Source of the DNA: an uncultured Faecalibacterium sp.
Lineage (GTDB): Bacteria; Bacillota; Clostridia; Oscillospirales; Ruminococcaceae
Direction: 5' to 3'
DNA length: 6,854 nt
Assembly (NCBI GenBank): GCA_945982465.1
Contig: CAMFSB010000087.1
Location: 1 to 6,854 of the forward strand
Position 1 is the stretch's first letter. Each line of letters starts with the position of its first letter. A program made the translations under genes and the position numbers. The notes under the pieces are model-generated. The model ran no database searches and was not told where the DNA came from. It saw only the letters and a list, made by a program, of their open reading frames with translations. Positions 1-5,373 of this stretch are shown piece after piece.

Positions 1-197
1 GCACGGCGGCCCACGCCACCGGCGGGATCCTGACCACGCTGGACAGCACCGCCAAGGGCGGATGCGTGATCTCGGTGCGGCGCAAGCTGGGCCTGCCGGT
101 GCGTTTTGTGGGCGTGGGCGAGGGCATCGACGATCTGATCCCGTTCTGGGCCGAGGAATTCGCAAACGGCCTGTTCGCCCCGCTTCCGCTTTCTTGA
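1..197 (+). CDS. ftsY: Signal recognition particle receptor FtsY, C-terminal end (partial)
   Basis: This is the last 64 codons of FtsY, the membrane-associated SRP GTPase that receives ribosome-nascent chain complexes from Ffh and passes them to the Sec translocon. It is cut by the left edge; the first complete codon starts at base 3. Visible marks are the G4/G5 region of the NG domain (ILTTLDSTAKGG), then ISVRRKLGLPVRFVGVGEGIDDLIPF and EEFANGLF, which match the family's closing strand and helix (typically TKLDGTAKGG, PVKFIGVGE, DDLxPF, FxxALF). The protein ends eight residues past that helix (APLPLS tail), so the end looks natural. The G4 motif is unusual: the nucleotide-specificity lysine of TKxD is threonine here (codon 36-38), and PFD is PFW. 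Ffh shares this architecture, but its M domain would have to follow, so FtsY is the better call. Degenerate repeat sequence starts at its stop codon. Confidence 0.93.
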   Translation, partial: TAAHATGGILTTLDSTAKGGCVISVRRKLGLPVRFVGVGEGIDDLIPFWAEEFANGLFAPLPLS

Positions 198-241
198 AAG
201 AAAGCTTGGCAAAGAACTTTCACAGGGGGCTGTGGGCTGCC
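195..241 (+). repeat. Degenerate direct repeat, copy 1
   Basis: This copy begins at the ftsY stop codon. It shares with 318-363 the order TGAAA...AAAGC, an exact 13-mer GGCAAAGAACTTT (208-220 and 331-343), a G-rich run and an exact 8-mer GGGCTGCC (234-241 and 356-363). The offset changes only from 123 to 122 nt between the two exact blocks, so the two copies align over about 46 nt with single-base indels. The exact base pairing of copy 2 is decayed here. It may be a member of a dispersed intergenic repeat family, which cannot be shown from one window. Confidence 0.6.
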
Positions 242-317
242 GGGGACGGTACGGCATAAACGCAGGGTTGCGGGCCGAAGACAAGGGCTGCGAAAAGCCT
301 GGAACAAAGGCTGGCCC

Positions 318-363
318 TGAAAAAAGCCCCGGCAAAGAACTTTTACCGGGGCCGCGGGCTGCC
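318..363 (+). repeat. Degenerate direct repeat, copy 2
   Basis: This is the second copy of the element at 195-241, sharing the exact 13-mer GGCAAAGAACTTT (331-343) and GGGCTGCC (356-363). This copy folds well: 326-332 (GCCCCGG) and 346-352 (CCGGGGC) are perfectly complementary. It lies 58 nt upstream of the rdgB start. The rest of the 198-420 gap shows no gene; in-frame ATGs at 367 and 379 lack a ribosome binding site. A 9-nt inverted pair (253-261 with 375-383) is also present but could be chance. Confidence 0.6.
320..352 (-). terminator. Intrinsic-terminator-like hairpin reading on the minus strand
   Basis: Read on the minus strand, a perfect 7-bp all-GC stem (352-346 with 332-326) encloses a 13-nt loop that has inner AAAG/CTTT complementarity (334-337 with 340-343). 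It is followed at once by six T residues (complement of the A-run 320-325). That is the form of a Rho-independent terminator. On the plus strand the hairpin has no U-tract after it, so it should not end ftsY transcription efficiently. No minus-strand gene lies to its right in the window, so it would act only against antisense transcripts or reflect the origin of the repeat. Confidence 0.45.
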
Positions 364-420
364 AAAATGGGGCGGTTTATGCCCCGGGCTGCTGCCGCGG
401 TACGAAAGGATGGAGAAACT

Positions 421-1071
421 ATGCTGATCTGCGCTGCTACCGGCAATGCCGGCAAGCTGGCGGAACTGCGCCGCATTCTGCAGGCGCAGGGCCATGAGGT
501 AAAAAGCCAGAAAGAACTGGGCATCGCGCTGGAGCCGGACGAGACCGGCGCCACCTTTGCCGAAAACGCCCGCATCAAGGCGCAGGCGATCTGCCGCGCG
601 TCCGGCCTTGCCACGGTGGCCGACGATTCGGGCCTGTGCGTGGACGCGCTGGGCGGCGCGCCGGGGGTGTATTCGGCCCGGTACTGCGGCCACCACGGCG
701 ACGACGAGGCCAACAACGACAAGCTGCTGGACGCCATGCGGGCTGTGCCCCAGGCACAGCGCGGGGCAAGGTTTGTTTCGGCCGTGTGCCTGATGCTGCC
801 GGACGGCCGGCAGCTGACCTGCCTGGGCGAATGCCCGGGCCGTGTGGCAGCCAGCCGGCTGCCGGGCAGCTACGGCTTTGGGTACGACCCGCTGTTCATC
901 CCCGACGAGTGCGGCCTGCCCGGTGGCGGCAAACGGGCCAACGCCGAGGGCCGCAGCTATGCCCAGCTTACCCCGGAGGAAAAGGACGCCATCAGCCACC
1001 GCGGCCGCGCGCTGGAGCGCCTGCAGGCGGCGCTGCCGGAATTTCTGGCCGGCGGGCAGCCGCAGCGGTAA
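421..1071 (+). CDS. rdgB: XTP/dITP diphosphatase (RdgB/Ham1/YggV family)
   Basis: This is a house-cleaning pyrophosphatase that hydrolyses non-canonical purine nucleoside triphosphates (ITP, dITP, XTP) to monophosphates plus pyrophosphate in the cytosol, keeping inosine and xanthine out of DNA and RNA. It has 216 residues, slightly longer than the usual 190-205. The phosphate-binding TGNxxK motif is at residues 7-12, ETGATFAENARIKA at 41-54, the catalytic DDSG at 68-71 followed by GVYSARY, the base-pocket FGYDP at 153-157, and the ISHR signature at 191-194. Between FGYDPLF and AQLTPEEK there is about a 12-residue Gly-rich addition relative to the B. subtilis and E. coli proteins as I remember them. 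The start at 421 puts the TGN motif at the family position and has GGAG (412-415) and AAGGA (406-410) ahead of it; upstream in-frame ATGs lack such sites. It sits between ftsY and yhbY, with non-coding gaps on both sides. Confidence 0.95.
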   Translation: MLICAATGNAGKLAELRRILQAQGHEVKSQKELGIALEPDETGATFAENARIKAQAICRASGLATVADDSGLCVDALGGAPGVYSARYCGHHGDDEANNDKLLDAMRAVPQAQRGARFVSAVCLMLPDGRQLTCLGECPGRVAASRLPGSYGFGYDPLFIPDECGLPGGGKRANAEGRSYAQLTPEEKDAISHRGRALERLQAALPEFLAGGQPQR

Positions 1072-1081
1072 CGGCGCGGCG

Positions 1082-1159
1082 ATGAACCGGCGCACGCTTC
1101 GGCGAAAGGCTAAAGCGGCCGGCGCGGCAGGAAGAAAAAGCTGCGGCGCCGTGAAATAG
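1082..1159 (+). CDS. Possible 25-residue basic small ORF (doubtful)
   Basis: An ATG ten bases after the rdgB stop opens a 25-codon frame ending at TAG. The product is very basic (MNRRTLRRKAKAAG at the start, ten K/R residues in all, no D or E). There is no clear Shine-Dalgarno sequence; only GGCGCGGCG precedes it. The frame is also the open tail of a shadow frame running through rdgB, and its second half overlaps the hairpin at 1120-1151, so the composition may simply reflect GC-rich non-coding DNA. I recognise no family. It is listed because it could be translated by reinitiation after rdgB. Confidence 0.12.
   Translation: MNRRTLRRKAKAAGAAGRKSCGAVK
1120..1151 (+). other. Strong stem-loop between rdgB and yhbY
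   Basis: Arms 1120-1130 and 1141-1151 pair in 10 of 11 positions (one G-G mismatch at 1126/1145) around a 10-nt purine loop, GAAGAAAAAG. No T-run follows on either strand, so it is not a classical intrinsic terminator. It could be a Rho-assisted 3' end for the ftsY-rdgB transcript or an RNA-stabilising stem. It lies just upstream of a candidate promoter, which fits a transcript boundary here. Confidence 0.5.
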
Positions 1160-1185
1160 ACGTGGGAAACGGATCGTATTTTAAT
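1157..1185 (+). promoter_or_regulatory. Candidate sigma-A promoter for the yhbY-nadD-yqeK run
   Basis: TAGACG (1157-1162, 4 of 6 to TTGACA) and TTTAAT (1180-1185, 5 of 6 to TATAAT) are separated by exactly 17 nt. They lie in the only AT-rich patch of a 136-nt non-coding gap. The predicted start near 1192 would leave a very short leader before the yhbY ribosome binding site (AAAGGA, 1196-1201). Match strength is moderate, so it is a candidate only. Confidence 0.35.
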
Positions 1186-1207
1186 GCAAACAGAGAAAGG
1201 AACTGCT

Positions 1208-1504
1208 ATGCTTACTTCCAAACAGCGCGCGATCCTGCGCGGCAAGGCCAACACGATGGACCCGGTGTTCCAAATCGGCAAGGGCGAGATCGACGCGGCA
1301 ATGGTGCAGTCGGTCAGCGACTGCCTGGCCGCCCGGGAACTGATCAAGCTGAAAGTGCTGGATAACAGCATGTACTCGGCGCGGGAGGCGTCGGTGCTGC
1401 TGGCCGAAGCCACCGGCGCGGACTGCGTGCAGGTGATCGGTTCAAAATTTGTGCTGTACCTGCAGAAGAAAAAGGACAGCCAGTACGCGGACCTGCTGAA
1501 ATGA
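1208..1504 (+). CDS. yhbY: YhbY-type CRM-domain RNA-binding protein
   Basis: This is a single CRM-domain protein of 98 residues, the usual size for YhbY/CRS1-YhbY proteins. These associate with the 50S ribosomal subunit precursor and are linked to its assembly. The family pattern is clear: MLTSKQRAILRGKAN at the start, PVFQIGKGEI as the strand-loop-helix that carries the GxxG element, ARELIKLKVL, then AEATGADCVQVIG and FVLYLQKK at the end. The GxxG loop normally reads GKNG or GKGG; here it is GKGE, so the last glycine is missing. A lysine-rich tail follows the domain. The start at 1208 has AAAGGA six bases upstream (1196-1201); an ATG eight codons earlier (1184) has none and would add residues not typical of the family. 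Its stop codon overlaps the nadD start (ATGA), so the two are likely translated as a coupled pair. Confidence 0.93.
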   Translation: MLTSKQRAILRGKANTMDPVFQIGKGEIDAAMVQSVSDCLAARELIKLKVLDNSMYSAREASVLLAEATGADCVQVIGSKFVLYLQKKKDSQYADLLK

Positions 1505-2142
1505 GGGTGCTGCTGTACGGGGGCACGTTTGACCCGCCCCACAACGGCCATGTGCACAACCTGCGGGCAGCCGCCCGCACGGTCCGGCCGGACCGTGTGG
1601 TGGTGATGCCGGCGGGCCTGCCGCCCCACAAGGCGGCCAGCGCAACCCCGGCGGCGCTTCGGTACGAGATGTGCAAAGCCTGCTTTGCGCCGCTGGCCGG
1701 CACGCCGGAGATCCCGGCGCTGGAGGTCAGCGAATGGGAGATCTGCCGCGCGGCCGAGGGGCTGCCCAATTATACGGCCGACACACTGCGCATGCTGGCG
1801 CAAAGCTGGCCCGGCGCACAGCTTTACCTGGCGGTGGGCAGCGATATGCTGCTGAGCTTTACCACCTGGAAGCGCTGGCAGGAGATCCTGCGCACAGCGC
1901 AGCTTGTGTGCGAAAGCCGGCAAGCCGGCGACGGCGCGGCGCTGGCGCAGGCCGCGGACGGGCTGCAGCAGGCCGTGCCCGGCGCAAAGCCGATCCTGCT
2001 GGCACAGGCGCCGGCGCTGGCGCTTTCCTCCAGCCAGATCCGCGCGGCGCTGGCCGCGGGCGAACGCTGCGAAGCGCTGGTGCCCCCGGCGGTGGCCGCC
2101 GTGATCGCCCGGGAAGGGCTGTACGGCGCGCCGGGACGGTGA
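1501..2142 (+). CDS. nadD: Nicotinate-nucleotide adenylyltransferase
   Basis: NadD transfers AMP from ATP to nicotinate mononucleotide, giving deamido-NAD and pyrophosphate. It is the shared step of de novo and Preiss-Handler NAD synthesis in the cytosol. It has 213 residues, normal for the family. The nucleotidyltransferase HxGH signature GGTFDPPHNGH occupies residues 7-17, LPPHK 40-44, YTADTL 91-96, GSDM 113-116 followed by the FTTWKRWQEI segment, and the C-terminal SSSQIR (residues 176-181, usually written ISSTxIR) that binds ATP phosphates. The start codon lies inside the yhbY stop (ATGA, 1501-1504), and I see no convincing Shine-Dalgarno sequence in the preceding bases. Its synthesis therefore probably depends on ribosomes finishing yhbY. 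yqeK follows after 24 nt; nadD-yqeK adjacency is common in Firmicutes, and the two are fused in some Mollicutes. Confidence 0.96.
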   Translation: MRVLLYGGTFDPPHNGHVHNLRAAARTVRPDRVVVMPAGLPPHKAASATPAALRYEMCKACFAPLAGTPEIPALEVSEWEICRAAEGLPNYTADTLRMLAQSWPGAQLYLAVGSDMLLSFTTWKRWQEILRTAQLVCESRQAGDGAALAQAADGLQQAVPGAKPILLAQAPALALSSSQIRAALAAGERCEALVPPAVAAVIAREGLYGAPGR

Positions 2143-2166
2143 AAAAACATAAGGTGGCGATCCACA

Positions 2167-2754
2167 ATGGATTTGAAAGAGGCAAAGGCCCTGGCGCGGC
2201 GCTCGATGGGCGACAAGCGCTATGAGCACACGCTGAATGTGAAAAAAATGGCCGTCAAGCTGGCAAAGCTGTACGGCGCCGACCCCGACCAGGCGGCTTT
2301 GGCCGCCCTGCTGCACGACTGTGCCAAGGAACGCCCGAAGGAAGAATTATTGCAGATCATTCGGGATAATGCTATAATAGCGGAAAATGCCGAAAACCGC
2401 CCCACGCCGGTGTGGCACGGCATTTGCGCGGCGATCCTGGCGCGCACCCAGTGGGGTGTGACCGACGAAGCGGTGCTTTCGGCGGTGGCGTGCCATACTA
2501 CGGGCAAGCCCGGCATGAGCCTGCTGGACAAGATCATTTTTCTGGCGGATATGACCAGCGCCGAACGGGACTTCCCCGGTGTGGACGAGCTGCGCCGCCT
2601 GGCCTGCCGCGATCTGGACCTGGCCATGATCGAAGGGCTGGACCAGACCATCCGCTTTGTGAAACAGGGCAAAAAGGAAGTGGACCCCATGTCCCGCGCG
2701 GCCTACAACGACCTGGTAAAGACCTATTACGGGGGGAGGGTGTCCCATGAGTGA
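2167..2754 (+). CDS. yqeK: YqeK-type HD-domain Ap4A hydrolase (symmetrical)
   Basis: This is an HD-domain metallohydrolase of 195 residues, typical for YqeK. Characterised members split diadenosine tetraphosphate symmetrically into two ADP, limiting the Ap4A that aminoacyl-tRNA synthetases release under stress. Metal ligands are visible in order: H21 in RYEHTLNV, the H50-D51 pair in LLHDCAK, H84 in VWHG, H110 in ACHTTGKPGM, and D128 in LLDKIIFLADM. The C-terminal MSRAAYNDLVKTYYGG is also family-like. The ribosome binding site is AAGGTGG (2151-2157), nine bases before the ATG. The last eight bases overlap the first LCP gene. Codons 61-71 are unusual for this GC-rich gene (TTA, TTG, ATT, GAT, AAT, GCT, ATA, ATA) and coincide with a candidate internal promoter. 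An older guess for this family, NAD-related hydrolase, is less likely than Ap4A hydrolase. Confidence 0.92.
   Translation: MDLKEAKALARRSMGDKRYEHTLNVKKMAVKLAKLYGADPDQAALAALLHDCAKERPKEELLQIIRDNAIIAENAENRPTPVWHGICAAILARTQWGVTDEAVLSAVACHTTGKPGMSLLDKIIFLADMTSAERDFPGVDELRRLACRDLDLAMIEGLDQTIRFVKQGKKEVDPMSRAAYNDLVKTYYGGRVSHE
2350..2378 (+). promoter_or_regulatory. Candidate internal promoter within yqeK, facing the LCP genes
   Basis: A perfect TATAAT (2373-2378) is preceded by TGC (2370-2372), making a consensus extended -10, and a TTG-starting -35 (TTGCAG, 2350-2355, 3 of 6) lies exactly 17 nt upstream. The codons used across it are AT-ending forms that I noticed rarely or not at all elsewhere in the window (two consecutive ATA isoleucines). 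A start near 2385 would give a leader of about 360 nt before the first LCP gene at 2747. Confidence 0.45.
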
Positions 2755-3952
2755 GGCGCACGAGCCGGCGCAGAATGCCCCGGCACCGCGTAAGCGCCGG
2801 ATCTGGCCGTGGGTGGTGCTGGGCGCGGCGCTGGTCGCGCTGGCGGCGGCAGCCGTCACAGCGGTCCGCTATGTGGGCGATGTGGTGGAGGAGATCAAGC
2901 CCGATTCCGCCGCGGCGCCCATCGAGGAGGAATACAAGACCCCACCCGAATACGCCGGCGATGTGGTGAACGTGCTGGTGTGCGGCGTGGATTACTCTGA
3001 AGATCGGGAATACCAGGACGGCGACGGCCTGACCGACCTGATTCTGTATGTGCAGTTCGATGTGAAAAACCACACGATCAGCATGTTCCAGATCCCGCGA
3101 AACACCTTTGTGGGCGGCTATAAGCTGAAGATGGAAAACGGCGATGTGTACCGTTCGTCCAATGCCAATATCAACTCCATCATGCGGCGCAACGCCATCA
3201 CCGATGCCGACGGCAACGAGGTGGGCAATGTGAACGCCCTGGTGGCCGTGATCTACAACATGTACAAGCTGCCGGTGGACTATTACGTCACGCTGGATAT
3301 GGACGCGCTGGTGGCCATGGTGGATCATATGGGCGGCGTGGATGTGTATGTCCCGTTTGATATCGAGTATAAAGGCAGCAGGCTGGAAGCCGGGACACAC
3401 ACGCTTCTGGGTGAGCAGGCGGAGTTTTTTGTGCGCAACCGCCACGGCGCCGGCTATGAGCAGGCCGATATCGCCCGGCTGAACATGCAGCGGTATTTTT
3501 ACCAGGGCCTGTTCGCCAAGCTGCGCTCGCTGACGGTGCGCGACATTGTCAAGCTGATGCCGGTGGTAGCCTGGTATGTCAAGACGGATATGGATTTGGG
3601 CACCATCCTGCAGCTTGCGGTCGAGGCACTGCAGGTGGATGCGTCCGCCTTTATGATGTGCCAGTCGCCGGTATATATGGACTGCACCAACTACGGCATC
3701 AACGAGGCCAACCCCGTGGGCTATTCCATCGTGGTGGCGGCCCGGCAGGAAAACGCCGACCTGCTCAACCAGTATTTCCGCCGCTATACGGGCGAGGTGC
3801 CGGCCGACGAGATGAACCTGCCCGATTATACCCGCGGCGGCGCCGTGCCCACCGATGCCAACGTGCAGTGGATGGGCGAGCTGGACGCGCAGGCCGGCAA
3901 TGTGCCCGAGCCGGGCAGCCAGGGCGAAGCGGCGGCTTCCCCGGCGGCCTGA
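2747..3952 (+). CDS. LytR-CpsA-Psr (LCP) family protein, first of a tandem pair
   Basis: LCP proteins are membrane-anchored phosphotransferases that move lipid-linked glycopolymers (teichoic acids, capsule) onto peptidoglycan or protein outside the cell. This one has 401 residues: a short cytoplasmic tail ending in RKRR (15-18), one membrane segment about 19-40, an EIKP-containing linker, then the LCP domain from about 70. Motifs: VLVCGVD with D82; GLTDLIL with D97, where the family usually has RSDT; QIPRNT with R118 (usually IPRD/S); NRH at 231-233 and ADIARLNMQR at 240-249, matching the conserved R/H...GRxxRQ stretch. The acidic and most arginine residues that bind magnesium and pyrophosphate are kept, but the arginine of RSDT is Leu. 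A low-complexity Pro/Ala/Glu tail closes the protein. GGAGGG (2735-2740) is well spaced from the ATG, which lies inside the end of yqeK. The exact glycopolymer cannot be told from sequence. Confidence 0.9.
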   Translation: MSEAHEPAQNAPAPRKRRIWPWVVLGAALVALAAAAVTAVRYVGDVVEEIKPDSAAAPIEEEYKTPPEYAGDVVNVLVCGVDYSEDREYQDGDGLTDLILYVQFDVKNHTISMFQIPRNTFVGGYKLKMENGDVYRSSNANINSIMRRNAITDADGNEVGNVNALVAVIYNMYKLPVDYYVTLDMDALVAMVDHMGGVDVYVPFDIEYKGSRLEAGTHTLLGEQAEFFVRNRHGAGYEQADIARLNMQRYFYQGLFAKLRSLTVRDIVKLMPVVAWYVKTDMDLGTILQLAVEALQVDASAFMMCQSPVYMDCTNYGINEANPVGYSIVVAARQENADLLNQYFRRYTGEVPADEMNLPDYTRGGAVPTDANVQWMGELDAQAGNVPEPGSQGEAAASPAA

Positions 3953-4010
3953 TGTAAAAACGGCAGACCAGAATGCGGCGGGCCTGCACCAAGGAAAGGA
4001 CAAGCAACCT

Positions 4011-5360
4011 ATGAGCCAACAGCCCCGAAAGATCAATACAAACCACGCCCGGCAAAGCGGCGCGGCCCAGCAAAGCTCCGGCCGCCGGGTCAACACCGCG
4101 GCGGCGCGCACCCAGCATACCAGTACGCAGCACAGCGGCCAGCAGTATTCCAACGCTGCGCACAGCGGCCAGCGGCGCACCGGCACAGCCGGCACGGCGC
4201 ACACGGCGGCCCGGCGGAAAAAGAAGCGCAGCCGCATCCGCTGGTGGATGCCGCTGCTGGTGGTGCTGGCGCTGATCGGCGGCGCGGCAGCCTATGCACT
4301 GAACTATCTGGACAGTGTGGTGCAGGAGATCAAGCCCGAAAGCGGCACCGCCCAGATCGCCGAGGAGGTCAAGACTGCGCCGGAATATGCCGGCGACGTG
4401 GTAGGCGTGCTGATCTGCGGCATCGACTATACCGGCGGCGAGGCCGCCACGGCCGACGGCAGCAACGACGGCATGACCGATATGATCCTGTACTTCCAGT
4501 TTGATGTGAAGAACAAGCAGGTCAATATGCTGCAGATCCCGCGCAACACCTATGTGGGCGCTACCATCACCTGCACCAACACCACGGGCAAGACGTACAA
4601 GGCCTCCAACGGCCAGATCAATTCGATCATGAAGTCCAACCGCAGCGACAACGGCAGCGGCAGCGTGGCCGCGCTGGCCGACGTGGTGGCCAACAACTAC
4701 TGCCTGCCCATCGACTATTACGGCACCATCAACATGGACGCGCTGAAAACGCTGGTAACAGTGTTCGGCGGCGTGGAGGTGTATGTGCCCCAGACCATCG
4801 AATACCGGGGCAGCCGCATCGAAGAGGGCTACCATACGCTGAACGCGGACGAGTGCGAATTTCTGCTGCGCAACCGCAAAACCTACGCGGACAGCGACAT
4901 TTCGCGGCTGAACATGCAGCGGCAGTTCTATGCCGGCTTGTTCCGCCGCATCCGCACCGCCAATATGGCCGAGATCATCAAGCTGGTGCCCTATGTGGTA
5001 TGCTATATCGAAACCGACTGCGACGCCGCCACGCTGATCTCGCTGGCGCTTTCGTTCCTCAAGGTGGACAGCGCCAACATCATGATCTGTCAGGCGCCGG
5101 TGTACAACGGCTCGGAGTATTTCAACGGCAACTCGGTGGTGGTGGCCGCCCGCGACGATACGGCTAATTTGCTGAACACCTACTTCCGGAGCTATACCGG
5201 CGAAGTGCCGGCAGATCGGCTGGGCCTGGCCGACTGGGCCCACGGATCCGCCGCCACCAGCCCCAACGTGCAGTATATGGGCCAGCTGGACCAGCAGGCC
5301 AGCCAGGCCATTGCGGAAGGCAACACGACCGTAGACCCGAACACGGCGCTGGCCGGGTAA
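4011..5360 (+). CDS. LytR-CpsA-Psr (LCP) family protein, second of a tandem pair
   Basis: This is a paralogue of the preceding gene, similar along the whole extracellular part (by eye about half of residues identical, including YAGDVV, ILY.QFDVKN, QIPRNT and the NMDAL/GGV.VYVP region). It has 449 residues with one membrane segment about 78-97. Motifs: GID with D139, GMTD with D157, IPRN with R178, RNRK at 287-290 and SDISRLNMQR at 295-304. As in its neighbour the RSDT arginine is replaced (Met155) and IPRD reads IPRN; the histidine after RNR is Lys here. Its 77-residue cytoplasmic tail is far longer than the neighbour's, rich in Q, S, T, H and R, contains no acidic residue, and ends in RRKKKRSRIR. 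The start at 4011 has AAGGAAAGGA (3991-4000) upstream; the open frame extends back into the first LCP gene but has no ribosome site there. The pair likely arose by tandem duplication and divergence. Confidence 0.9.
   Translation: MSQQPRKINTNHARQSGAAQQSSGRRVNTAAARTQHTSTQHSGQQYSNAAHSGQRRTGTAGTAHTAARRKKKRSRIRWWMPLLVVLALIGGAAAYALNYLDSVVQEIKPESGTAQIAEEVKTAPEYAGDVVGVLICGIDYTGGEAATADGSNDGMTDMILYFQFDVKNKQVNMLQIPRNTYVGATITCTNTTGKTYKASNGQINSIMKSNRSDNGSGSVAALADVVANNYCLPIDYYGTINMDALKTLVTVFGGVEVYVPQTIEYRGSRIEEGYHTLNADECEFLLRNRKTYADSDISRLNMQRQFYAGLFRRIRTANMAEIIKLVPYVVCYIETDCDAATLISLALSFLKVDSANIMICQAPVYNGSEYFNGNSVVVAARDDTANLLNTYFRSYTGEVPADRLGLADWAHGSAATSPNVQYMGQLDQQASQAIAEGNTTVDPNTALAG
4130..4173 (+). repeat. 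Short in-frame repeat in the LCP2 cytoplasmic tail
   Basis: The 14-mer GCACAGCGGCCAGC occurs at 4130-4143 and again at 4160-4173, exactly 30 nt apart, encoding HSGQ at residues 41-44 and 51-54. It suggests that the tail of the second LCP protein grew partly by slippage or short duplication. The tail is predicted to be disordered. Confidence 0.5.
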
Positions 5361-5373
5361 AAAAGGAGATACT

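Noticed and set aside
62..259. Plus-strand 65-codon frame spanning the ftsY end and repeat copy 1
   Set aside because: It is out of frame with ftsY through most of its length, continues into the repeat, and has no ribosome binding site.
343..2316. Very long open frame on the minus strand (657 codons)
   Set aside because: It lies antisense to rdgB, yhbY, nadD and part of yqeK, has the Arg/Gln/Ala/His-rich composition of a reverse-strand shadow in GC-rich DNA, and shows no recognisable domain or ribosome site.
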